This document shows, piece after piece, positions 1-6,009 of a DNA stretch of 6,213 bases. The position numbers were made by a program, and so were the translations under genes. The first letter of the stretch is position 1, and each line of letters opens with the position of its first letter. Source of the DNA: an uncultured Lachnospiraceae bacterium (lineage in GTDB: Bacteria > Bacillota > Clostridia > Lachnospirales > Lachnospiraceae). The stretch lies in NCBI GenBank assembly GCA_947174985.1, contig CAMWLB010000186.1, positions 1-6,213 of the forward strand, read 5' to 3'. The notes beneath the pieces were generated by a model. The model had not been told where the DNA came from, searched no databases, and saw only the letters and a list, made by a program, of their open reading frames with translations.

Positions 1-1
1 G

Positions 2-217
2 GACGCTGAGAAGGAAGCTGCAAAGGAGCAGGAAACTGTACTTCCTAAGGAGCCTGTGCTTCCCGAGGAGGTCAGAGAGCCGGAAGAAGTAAAAGCACCG
101 CAGGAGGCAGAGCTTCCCAAAGAAGCCGAAACGCCGGAAGGCTTCGGACAGCCGCAGGAAGCACCACAGGAGAAACCTTCCAATGTAGGTGTATTCACCA
201 ATCGGACTTTGGATTAA
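2..217 (+). CDS. 3' end of an unrecognised gene with a Glu/Pro-rich tail (partial)
   Basis: Seventy-one codons are open from the window edge to a TAA at 215-217; the start lies outside the window. The first 60 visible residues are low complexity, with 17 Glu and 10 Pro among the 71, plus Lys, Ala and Gln. They contain loose repeats (LPKEP, LPEEV, LPKEA, then two PQE-type units). This is typical of a disordered linker or tail. The tail ends in a less biased segment, SNVGVFTNRTLD. No membrane segment, catalytic motif or sorting signal is visible here. The frame is supported by the biased composition, by being open up to the edge, and by a hairpin that starts 17 bases after the stop. The other two frames do not give a comparable protein; frame 1 stops at 7-9. 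I do not recognise the family, and the function must be read from the missing N-terminal part. Confidence 0.7.
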   Translation, partial: DAEKEAAKEQETVLPKEPVLPEEVREPEEVKAPQEAELPKEAETPEGFGQPQEAPQEKPSNVGVFTNRTLD

Positions 218-231
218 CAGGAAGATAAAGT

Positions 232-262
232 AGAAGCCGTATCAGCAAATGGTACGGCTTTT
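232..262 (+). terminator. Hairpin with short T run before uvrC: weak terminator or attenuator
   Basis: Bases 234-241 (AAGCCGTA) are perfectly complementary to 253-260 (TACGGCTT). Allowing two G-U pairs, the stem extends from 232-244 to 250-262 around a five-base loop (GCAAA). The GC-rich core is followed by TTTT at 259-262. It lies 17 bases after the upstream stop codon, which fits an intrinsic terminator. The T run is short, so termination is probably partial. The hairpin ends only six bases before the uvrC Shine-Dalgarno, so it could also act as an attenuator or affect uvrC translation. Confidence 0.55.
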
Positions 263-268
263 CATCGC

Positions 269-275
269 GGAGGGG
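269..275 (+). promoter_or_regulatory. uvrC ribosome binding site
   Basis: GGAGGGG lies immediately before the ATG at 278. The GGAGG core (269-273) is four bases from the start codon, which is rather short spacing but strong pairing. It supports the chosen uvrC start. Confidence 0.75.
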
Positions 276-277
276 CT

Positions 278-2182
278 ATGCAGTTTGATTTTGAAGAGGA
301 GTTAAAAAAGCTTCCGGCAAAGCCGGGCGTATACATTATGCACGATGCGCAGGATGCTATTTTGTATGTGGGTAAGGCTATAAACCTGCGCAACAGGGTG
401 CGTTCGTATTTCAGGGAAAACATTGGCAGAGGACCGCAGATTGACAAGATGGTTTCCCTGATTGCGCGTTTTGAATATATTGTGACGGATTCCGAACTGG
501 AAGCGCTGGTTTTGGAAAACAACTTGATTAAGGAGCATCTGCCCAAATATAATACGCTTTTGAAGGACGACAAAACTTATCCATACATCAAAGTAACGGT
601 GGGGGAGGAGTATCCCCGTATTCTGTTTTCAAGGGAGATGAAGAAGGATAAATCCCGTTATTTCGGTCCTTACACAAGCGCCGGTGCAGTGAAGGATACC
701 ATAGAACTGCTCAATAAGCTGTACCAGCTCAGAACCTGTACAAGAAGTTTGCCGAGGGATATCGGGGAAGAACGCCCCTGCTTAAATTACCATATCAAAC
801 AGTGTCTTGCGCCCTGCCAGAATTTCATAAGCAGGGAAGAATACAGGCAGCACGTGGAGCAGGCGCTCAGTTTTCTCAGCGGAAATTACGGTAATATATT
901 AAAGGAGCTTGAGGAAAAAATGCAGTCCGCGGCAGAAGCCATGGAGTTTGAGGAGGCGGCCCGGTATCGGGATTTGTACAACAGTGTCAAATCCGTCGCC
1001 CAAAAGCAGAAGATTACGGACAGTGTGGGAGAGGACAGGGATGTCATTGCGCTTTCCAAGGACGATGCGGACGCGGTGGTACAGGTGTTTTTTGTGCGGG
1101 ATGGCAGGCTGATAGGCAGGGAGCATTTTTACATGATGCGGGTATCGGGCTGCAGCAGGGAGCAGATACTGGAAGATTTTGTGAAACAGTTTTATGCCGG
1201 AACGCCGTTTATCCCGAGAGAAATTATGCTGCAATATGAAATATCGGATGCCACCCTGATTGAGGAATGGCTGGGAAAGAGAAAGGGCGGCAGGGTGAAG
1301 CTGCTTGTACCTAAAAAGGGGACGAAGGAAAAGTTAGTAGAGCTCGCTGCGCAGAATGCCTCTTTGGTTCTAAGTCAGGACAGGGAGCGTTTAAAGAGGG
1401 AGGAAGGGCGTACCATAGGCGCGGTCAAGGAGATTGCGGCGCTTTTGCAGCTTGAAAATGCAAGCCGCATGGAAGCGTTTGATATCTCCAATATTAGCGG
1501 TTTTGAAAATGTCGGTTCCATGGTGGTGTTTGAAAAGGGAAAACCAAAGCGGAGTGATTACCGCAAATTTAAGATTAAGACAGTGGCTGGTCCGGATGAT
1601 TATGCCTGTATGAAGGAAGTGCTGACAAGGCGCTTTATACACGGTATGGAGGAGCAGGAAAAGCTGAAAGAGAAGGAAATTGACGCCGGTTTTGGCAGCT
1701 TTACCAAATTTCCCGATTTACTTTTGATGGACGGCGGGCGCGGACAGGTGAATATTGCTCTGTCGGTGCTGGAAGAGCTTAAAATCCATATTCCGGTCTG
1801 CGGTATGGTAAAGGATGATAATCACAGGACGAGAGGGCTTTACTACAATAATGTAGAAATAGATATCGATACCCACTCCGAGGGCTTTAAGCTGATAACG
1901 AGGATACAGGACGAAGCGCACCGCTTTGCCATCGAATATCACCGCTCTTTGCGCAGCAAAGCACAGGTCAAATCGGTGTTGGACGATATTCCCGGTGTGG
2001 GACCCGCCAGAAGAAAAGCGCTTATGCGTCATTTTAAATCGATAGAGGAGATAAAACAGGCGGAAGTGGCAGCGCTTTCAGAGGTTCCTGAGATACCGGA
2101 GCATATTGCACAGGAGATTTATTCTTTTTTTCGAAAGGATGAAAAGCAGACTTCACACGAAAACGGGGATATGCTAAAATAA
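278..2182 (+). CDS. uvrC: Excinuclease ABC subunit C (UvrC), nucleotide excision repair
   Basis: UvrC is the dual-incision nuclease of bacterial nucleotide excision repair. It is recruited by UvrB at damaged DNA and cuts 3' and then 5' of the lesion. The 634-residue protein has every expected part. The GIY-YIG domain spans about 14-93, with GVY at 17-19, YVGK at 30-33, R40 and metal-binding E80. Four cysteines (C154, C168, C176, C180) match the 4Fe-4S pattern described for E. coli UvrC. A UVR helix that binds UvrB lies at about 205-240. The RNase H-like endonuclease domain has likely catalytic D402 (FDISN), D485 (MDGGRGQ) and H548 (DEAHRF). Tandem helix-hairpin-helix elements occupy about 566-617. 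A charged Glu/Lys-rich stretch at 456-470 precedes the MDGG motif. The second hairpin (EVPEIPEHIAQ) lacks the usual glycine. The ATG has a good ribosome binding site, and the N-terminus aligns with the family start. No terminator follows, so read-through into hprK is possible. Confidence 0.98.
   Translation: MQFDFEEELKKLPAKPGVYIMHDAQDAILYVGKAINLRNRVRSYFRENIGRGPQIDKMVSLIARFEYIVTDSELEALVLENNLIKEHLPKYNTLLKDDKTYPYIKVTVGEEYPRILFSREMKKDKSRYFGPYTSAGAVKDTIELLNKLYQLRTCTRSLPRDIGEERPCLNYHIKQCLAPCQNFISREEYRQHVEQALSFLSGNYGNILKELEEKMQSAAEAMEFEEAARYRDLYNSVKSVAQKQKITDSVGEDRDVIALSKDDADAVVQVFFVRDGRLIGREHFYMMRVSGCSREQILEDFVKQFYAGTPFIPREIMLQYEISDATLIEEWLGKRKGGRVKLLVPKKGTKEKLVELAAQNASLVLSQDRERLKREEGRTIGAVKEIAALLQLENASRMEAFDISNISGFENVGSMVVFEKGKPKRSDYRKFKIKTVAGPDDYACMKEVLTRRFIHGMEEQEKLKEKEIDAGFGSFTKFPDLLLMDGGRGQVNIALSVLEELKIHIPVCGMVKDDNHRTRGLYYNNVEIDIDTHSEGFKLITRIQDEAHRFAIEYHRSLRSKAQVKSVLDDIPGVGPARRKALMRHFKSIEEIKQAEVAALSEVPEIPEHIAQEIYSFFRKDEKQTSHENGDMLK
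2152..2180 (+). promoter_or_regulatory. Predicted housekeeping-sigma promoter for hprK and downstream genes
   Basis: A -35 box TTCACA (2152-2157, five of six matches to TTGACA) is followed by an exact 17-base spacer and a -10 box TAAAAT (2175-2180, five of six matches to TATAAT). TG at 2172-2173 gives an extended -10 (TGN) element. The site lies wholly within the last codons of uvrC, and the -10 box ends on the first base of the uvrC stop codon. Transcription would start near 2185-2188, giving a leader of about 33-36 bases before the hprK ATG. This is a pattern match; use in the cell is inferred. Confidence 0.65.
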
Positions 2183-2209
2183 CTACAGAATAAATATCAA
2201 ACAGGAAAC

Positions 2210-2214
2210 GAGGT
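2210..2214 (+). promoter_or_regulatory. hprK ribosome binding site
   Basis: GAGGT sits six bases before the ATG at 2221, within a purine-rich leader. It fixes the hprK start and would be retained on a transcript from the promoter inside the end of uvrC. Confidence 0.65.
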
Positions 2215-2220
2215 AGGACT

Positions 2221-3162
2221 ATGGCAAGTGTTAAGCTGGAGCAGTTAATTGAGAAATTAAAGCTGGTTAATCTGACGCCGGATATCGATGTCACAGGTAT
2301 TCGCATTACACAGCCGGACGTAAACAGACCGGCGCTGCAGATGGCGGGGTACTTTGAACATTTTGATTTTTCCAGACTGCAGCTCGTTGGATTTGTGGAA
2401 TATACTTATATGGAGGGGCTTTCGGAGGAGCGCAAGAGAAAGGTCTATGACGAGCTGATGACGTATGATATTCCCTGCGTGGTGTTCAGCCGCGAACTGA
2501 AGCCGGACCCGATTTTTTTGGAGATTGCTCACAAACACAACAGACCCGTGCTGTCCACCTCAAAGAAAACCTCCGAGTTTATGGCGGAGACGATACGGTG
2601 GCTGAACGTGAAGCTGGCGCCTTGTATCTCGGTGCACGGTGTTTTGGTCGATGTATATGGCGAAGGCGTGCTGATTACAGGTGAGAGCGGCATCGGAAAG
2701 TCTGAGGCGGCGCTGGAGCTTGTAAAGAGAGGACATCGTCTGGTGACGGACGATGTGGTGGAACTGCGCAAGGTTAGCGACGATACACTGGTTGGAACTG
2801 CGCCCGATATTACAAAGCATTTCATTGAGCTTCGCGGCATCGGCATCATTGATGTAAAATCATTGTTCGGCGCGCTGAGTGTAAAAGATACCCAGTCAGT
2901 GGATTTGGTTATCAAACTTGAGGACTGGGATAAGGATAAGGAATATGACCGCCTTGGGCTTGAGGAGGAATATACAGAATATCTGGGGAATAAAATAGTA
3001 TGCCATACGCTTCCCATCCGCCCGGGCCGTAATCTTGCCATTATCTGTGAGACGGCTGCAGTCAACCACAGGCAGAAGAAGATGGGCTACAATGCGGCAC
3101 AGGAGCTGTACACGAGAGTGCAGAACTCACTGGCGAGAAAACGGGACGAAGATGATGAGTAA
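2221..3162 (+). CDS. hprK: HPr kinase/phosphorylase (HprK)
   Basis: HprK is a cytosolic bifunctional enzyme. It phosphorylates the PTS carrier HPr (and Crh where present) on Ser46 and removes that phosphate by phosphorolysis, setting CcpA-dependent catabolite control in Firmicutes. The 313-residue length is normal (about 310). Residues 1-130 form the N-terminal domain. The C-terminal kinase domain has the family histidine H139 in SVHG, a Walker A loop GESGIGKS at 154-161, the D177-D178 pair in TDD, and the HprK signature ELRGIGIIDVKSLFG at 203-217. It ends with the conserved segment LPIRPGRNLA (264-273) and NHRQKKMGYNAA (282-293). The C-terminus is charged (RKRDEDDE). An ATG with GAGGT upstream sets the start. 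The gene follows uvrC by 38 bases and precedes glk by 26, so it is probably co-transcribed with glk and may have its own promoter. The window shows no HPr gene; one may lie beyond the right edge. Confidence 0.97.
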   Translation: MASVKLEQLIEKLKLVNLTPDIDVTGIRITQPDVNRPALQMAGYFEHFDFSRLQLVGFVEYTYMEGLSEERKRKVYDELMTYDIPCVVFSRELKPDPIFLEIAHKHNRPVLSTSKKTSEFMAETIRWLNVKLAPCISVHGVLVDVYGEGVLITGESGIGKSEAALELVKRGHRLVTDDVVELRKVSDDTLVGTAPDITKHFIELRGIGIIDVKSLFGALSVKDTQSVDLVIKLEDWDKDKEYDRLGLEEEYTEYLGNKIVCHTLPIRPGRNLAIICETAAVNHRQKKMGYNAAQELYTRVQNSLARKRDEDDE

Positions 3163-3188
3163 CTGCGTTTTGAGAGAGGGAAAATGAG

Positions 3189-4127
3189 ATGAAGAAATAT
3201 GTTTTTGGTGTTGACGTGGGCGGCACAACCGTTAAAATGGGACTTTTTGATATGAATGCCAACGTGCTTGAGAAATGGGAAATTAAGAGCGTTACGGCAA
3301 ATGGCGGGGAGAGAATCCTGCCGGACATTGCAGAAAGCATCCAAAATAAGATGAAAGAAATGGATATTGAAATGGAAGAAGTGGCGGGCATCGGTATCGG
3401 TGTGCCGGGGCCTGTGGATGCAGAGGGTACGGTTTACAAGACTGCAAACTTAGGCTGGGATACGGTGTTTAATATTCCGAAAGCATTTCAGGAGTATCTG
3501 AATCTGCCCGTTATGGCCGGCAATGATGCCAACGTAGCTGCATTGGGAGAAATGTGGCAGGGAGGCGGTAAAGGCTACAAGGATTTGGTAGTGGTAACAC
3601 TGGGAACCGGTGTTGGCGGCGGCATTATCTGCAATGGACAGATGGTTACGGGAGCAAACGGTGCAGGCGGTGAAATCGGGCATATTCATGTAGAGGACAA
3701 TGAGACGGAGGAATGTGGCTGCCACAATATTGGCTGCCTGGAGCAGTATGCTTCTGCTACCGGTATTGCGCGCCTTGCAAGGAAAAGGCTGGAAGAAGAC
3801 ACGGAGGACAGTGTTCTCAGGGGGCGTGAAATCTCTGCCAAATCCGTGTTTGATGCGGTAAAATTCGGCGATAAGGTGGCGATTCAGATAGCGGAGCGTT
3901 TTGGCGAGTATCTCGGCAAAGGGCTGGCTGCGATTGCCGGTGTGGTAAATCCCGAGATATTTGTTATCGGCGGCGGCGTATCCAAAGCAGGAGAGGTTCT
4001 TTTTGAGTATATCAAACCCTACTATATGCAGTATGCCTTCAGGGGGTGCCGAGATGCAGAGTTTGCACTGGCGACGCTTGGCAACGATGCGGGTATCTTT
4101 GGGGCGGCAAAGCTTATATTAGCGTAA
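3189..4127 (+). CDS. glk: ROK-family glucokinase
   Basis: This is an ATP-dependent sugar kinase of the ROK family (repressor, ORF, kinase), most likely glucokinase (glucose to glucose-6-phosphate) in the cytosol. In its 312 residues are the N-terminal phosphate-binding motif DVGGTTVKMG (9-18), IGVPGPVD (70-77), catalytic D113 in GNDANVAALGE (111-121), and the second nucleotide-binding motif GTGVGGGI (139-146). The sugar and zinc region starts at GGEIGH (160-165, with E162 and H165) and continues into C176, C178 and C183. There is no N-terminal helix-turn-helix, so it is a kinase and not a ROK repressor. The zinc motif reads CGCHNIGCLE, with His where the ROK signature usually has Gly. Glucose specificity is inferred; other hexoses or amino sugars such as ManNAc are possible. 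GAGGG at 3176-3180 lies eight bases before the ATG. Adjacency to hprK links glycolytic input to HPr control. Confidence 0.9.
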   Translation: MKKYVFGVDVGGTTVKMGLFDMNANVLEKWEIKSVTANGGERILPDIAESIQNKMKEMDIEMEEVAGIGIGVPGPVDAEGTVYKTANLGWDTVFNIPKAFQEYLNLPVMAGNDANVAALGEMWQGGGKGYKDLVVVTLGTGVGGGIICNGQMVTGANGAGGEIGHIHVEDNETEECGCHNIGCLEQYASATGIARLARKRLEEDTEDSVLRGREISAKSVFDAVKFGDKVAIQIAERFGEYLGKGLAAIAGVVNPEIFVIGGGVSKAGEVLFEYIKPYYMQYAFRGCRDAEFALATLGNDAGIFGAAKLILA

Positions 4128-4144
4128 AGCATAAAAAGTAGATA

Positions 4145-4150
4145 CGGGGT
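4145..4150 (+). promoter_or_regulatory. Weak murB ribosome binding site
   Basis: The best candidate upstream of the murB ATG is CGGGGT, whose GGGG (4146-4149) is seven bases from the start. It fits the anti-Shine-Dalgarno worse than the GGAGG or AAAGGAG sites of the neighbouring genes. It is followed by AT-rich TATAAAG. The start is still supported by the family-typical N-terminus. Confidence 0.45.
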
Positions 4151-4156
4151 ATAAAG

Positions 4157-5071
4157 ATGATAAGTCAGGCAGTAAGGGAAGCATTACAGAGATTTGTACC
4201 TGCAGATAGTATTTTATATAAGGAGTCTTTAAAAAAGCATACAACTTTTCGGGTGGGCGGGGAAGCCGACTGCCTGATACAGATAGGTGATATTAACAGG
4301 CTGCCAAAGCTGCTTGGTTATATTACACAGGTTGGAATCCCATTTTTTGTCATGGGAAACGGCAGCAATCTTTTAGTGAGTGATAAAGGTTACCGTGGCA
4401 TTGTGTTGCAGATTTCCGATAAGCTGAATGAAATTAAGGCGGAAGGCTGCAGGATTCGGGTGCAGGCGGGTGCGTTTTTGTCCAAGGTGGCAAAAACAGC
4501 ATGTGATCTGGGACTGACAGGTTTGGAATTTGCAGCGGGGATTCCCGGGACAGTGGGCGGCGGCGTTGTAATGAATGCAGGTGCCTATGACGGGGAGATG
4601 CAGCAGGTTGTGGAGGAAGTGACAGTACTTGGCAAAGAGGGAATGCCGCTTACGCTGGACAACAGAACCATGGAATTTGGTTACCGCACCAGCGCCATTA
4701 AAAAGCATCCCTTTATTGTGACAGAGTGCGTTTTTCTGCTGAAACAAGGCGATAAAGAGGCGATTGCGGCAAAAATGGCAGACTTCCAGAATCGAAGGAA
4801 GGAAAAGCAGCCGTTGGAATATCCCAGCGCCGGAAGTACATTCAAGCGTCCGGAAGGACATTTTGCGGGAAAACTGATAATGGAAGCAGGGCTTTCGGGA
4901 TACCGTATCGGCGGCGCACAGGTATCTCCAAAGCATTGTGGATTTATCATTAACACAGGGGATGCGACTGCGGCGGATATCCGGCAGCTGATTACTCATG
5001 TACAGGAAGAGGTGTATAGGCAGTCCGGTGTACGGCTGGAGCCTGAGGTGCTTTTTTTGGGAGATTTTTAA
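4157..5071 (+). CDS. murB: UDP-N-acetylenolpyruvoylglucosamine reductase (MurB)
   Basis: MurB is a cytosolic FAD enzyme. It uses NADPH to reduce UDP-GlcNAc-enolpyruvate to UDP-MurNAc, the second committed step of peptidoglycan precursor synthesis. The 304 residues fit the shorter type II form found in Firmicutes. Visible FAD-domain motifs are HTTFRVGG (28-35), GNGSNLLVSD (67-76) and GIPGTVGGGVVMNAGAY (128-144). The catalytic set is R177 in GYRTSA, S227 in SAGSTFKRP (proton donor to the flavin-reduced substrate) and E297 in the terminal EPEVLFLG. The protein ends just after this, as expected. It lies 29 bases after glk and 35 before rapZ with no terminator between, so it is an internal operon gene. 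Its ribosome binding site is weaker than those of its neighbours. MurB near rapZ and whiA is a familiar arrangement in Firmicutes. Confidence 0.97.
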   Translation: MISQAVREALQRFVPADSILYKESLKKHTTFRVGGEADCLIQIGDINRLPKLLGYITQVGIPFFVMGNGSNLLVSDKGYRGIVLQISDKLNEIKAEGCRIRVQAGAFLSKVAKTACDLGLTGLEFAAGIPGTVGGGVVMNAGAYDGEMQQVVEEVTVLGKEGMPLTLDNRTMEFGYRTSAIKKHPFIVTECVFLLKQGDKEAIAAKMADFQNRRKEKQPLEYPSAGSTFKRPEGHFAGKLIMEAGLSGYRIGGAQVSPKHCGFIINTGDATAADIRQLITHVQEEVYRQSGVRLEPEVLFLGDF

Positions 5072-5092
5072 ATGATAAATAAAGGCGGCAGG

Positions 5093-5099
5093 AAAGGAG
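5093..5099 (+). promoter_or_regulatory. rapZ ribosome binding site
   Basis: AAAGGAG is placed seven bases before the ATG at 5107. This is near-ideal spacing and decides the rapZ start against the earlier ATG at 5072, which opens only a 15-codon frame. Confidence 0.8.
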
Positions 5100-5106
5100 T
5101 GGGAAG

Positions 5107-5961
5107 ATGCGTTTTGTAGTAGTGACGGGTATGAGTGGCGGCGGAAAGAGTACAGCGCTGAAGATGCTGGAGGATACCGGCTTTTACTGCGTGGATAATC
5201 TTCCCGTTTCTCTGTTGGAAAAGTTTATAGAGCTGATTGCGATGCCGGACAGTGAAATTACCAAGGTTGCGCTGGGGCTGGACGTGCGTGCCGGACATTC
5301 TTTTGCAGGTGTGGCGGATATTTTGCATAAACAGAAGGAAAAAGGGTATGAACTGGAAATTCTGTTTATGGATGCGCAGGACAGGGCGCTGGTAAAACGC
5401 TATAAGGAGACGCGCAGGGTGCACCCACTGGCGGCGGAGGGACGCATCGAGGATGGAATCCGGCAGGAGAGAGAACTGCTTGCTGAAATCAGAAAGAAAG
5501 CGGATTTTGTCATTGACACGACAAACTTGTTGACAAGAGAACTGAAGGCAGAGCTGGATAGAATTTTTATTCAGAATGAAGAATATAATAGCCTTATGAT
5601 AACGCTGCTGTCCTTTGGTTTTAAGTATGGCATACCGGCGGATGCGGATTTGGTTTTTGACGTCAGATTTCTGCCAAATCCTTTTTATATAGATGAACTG
5701 AAACAAAAGACTGGCAACGACAAAGAGGTGCAGGACTATGTAATGCAGTTTCCGGAAGCAGGTGTGTTTTTGGACAAGCTGACGGACATGCTTGATTTTT
5801 TGATTCCGAATTATATCAAAGAGGGCAAATATCAGCTTGTTGTGGCGATAGGCTGTACGGGCGGGCAGCACAGGAGCGTGACCCTTGCCAATGAGTTGTA
5901 TGTGCGCATGAAAAACCGGGGCGGTTACGGAATTAAGTTGTTTCACAGAGAGCAGAGGTAA
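5107..5961 (+). CDS. rapZ: RapZ/YvcJ-family nucleotide-binding protein
   Basis: This is a member of the RapZ (YvcJ, formerly UPF0042) P-loop family. In E. coli RapZ senses glucosamine-6-phosphate and delivers the small RNA GlmZ to RNase E. In B. subtilis YvcJ binds and hydrolyses nucleotides, and its role is less clear. The sRNA-adaptor job should not be assumed here because Firmicutes generally lack the GlmZ/GlmY pair. The 284 residues are full length. Motifs are a Walker A loop GMSGGGKS (8-15), CVDNLP (28-33), ETRRVHPL (101-108), SFGFKYGIPADADLVFDVRF (169-188) and the C-terminal IGCTGGQHRSV (248-258). The last two mark the C-terminal ligand-binding half. The gene sits 35 bases after murB and 48 before whiA. 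Its place beside MurB fits a role in amino-sugar or envelope-precursor homeostasis, which is inference. Confidence 0.95.
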   Translation: MRFVVVTGMSGGGKSTALKMLEDTGFYCVDNLPVSLLEKFIELIAMPDSEITKVALGLDVRAGHSFAGVADILHKQKEKGYELEILFMDAQDRALVKRYKETRRVHPLAAEGRIEDGIRQERELLAEIRKKADFVIDTTNLLTRELKAELDRIFIQNEEYNSLMITLLSFGFKYGIPADADLVFDVRFLPNPFYIDELKQKTGNDKEVQDYVMQFPEAGVFLDKLTDMLDFLIPNYIKEGKYQLVVAIGCTGGQHRSVTLANELYVRMKNRGGYGIKLFHREQR

Positions 5962-5998
5962 AAACTCTGGGTTCACAGGGATTCACTCTATGGACGGC

Positions 5999-6004
5999 AG
6001 GAGG
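5999..6004 (+). promoter_or_regulatory. whiA ribosome binding site
   Basis: A consensus AGGAGG lies five bases before the ATG at 6010 and fixes the whiA start. It is the strongest Shine-Dalgarno in the window. Confidence 0.8.
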
Positions 6005-6009
6005 CAGGA

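Noticed and set aside
2140..2155. A cre-like dyad (TGAA, eight bases, TTCA) overlapping the -35 box of the hprK promoter
   Set aside because: It lacks the central CG and correct length of a CcpA cre site; four-base arms are too short to claim an operator.
2529..3065. A 178-residue open frame on the - strand within hprK
   Set aside because: It is a Ser/Thr-rich shadow of a well-supported gene, with no domain visible.
3184..3192. A minimal upstream frame ATG AGA TGA whose stop overlaps the glk start codon
   Set aside because: The ATG is only three bases from the GAGGG site, whereas the glk ATG has good eight-base spacing. A two-codon frame like this is easily produced by chance.
3804..3818. 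An operator-like palindrome GAG-ACA/TGT-CTC inside glk
   Set aside because: It is inside coding sequence far from any promoter, imperfect and short, so chance is the simplest explanation.
4373..4999. A 208-residue open frame on the - strand within murB
   Set aside because: It lies wholly inside murB, has a Cys/His-rich composition typical of a shadow frame, and no recognisable domain.
5051..5081. A possible promoter (TGATAAAT) between murB and rapZ
   Set aside because: The -10 match is poor and no -35 box occurs at suitable spacing; rapZ is more simply read from the operon transcript.
5072..5119. A 15-codon frame starting just after the murB stop and overlapping the start of rapZ
   Set aside because: It has no ribosome binding site of its own and runs through the rapZ Shine-Dalgarno. 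It is too short and biased to support.
5953..5969. A small inverted repeat CAGAG/CTCTG around the rapZ stop codon
   Set aside because: It is only five pairs and lacks a T run, so it is too weak for a terminator. Nearby TTCAC repeats (5942, 5972, 5982) are also likely chance.
5068..5976. A 302-residue open frame on the - strand covering all of rapZ
   Set aside because: It mirrors rapZ, which has full family motifs and a good ribosome binding site. The antisense product is rich in His, Gln, Arg and Leu, as expected from reversed coding sequence, and shows no recognisable domain.
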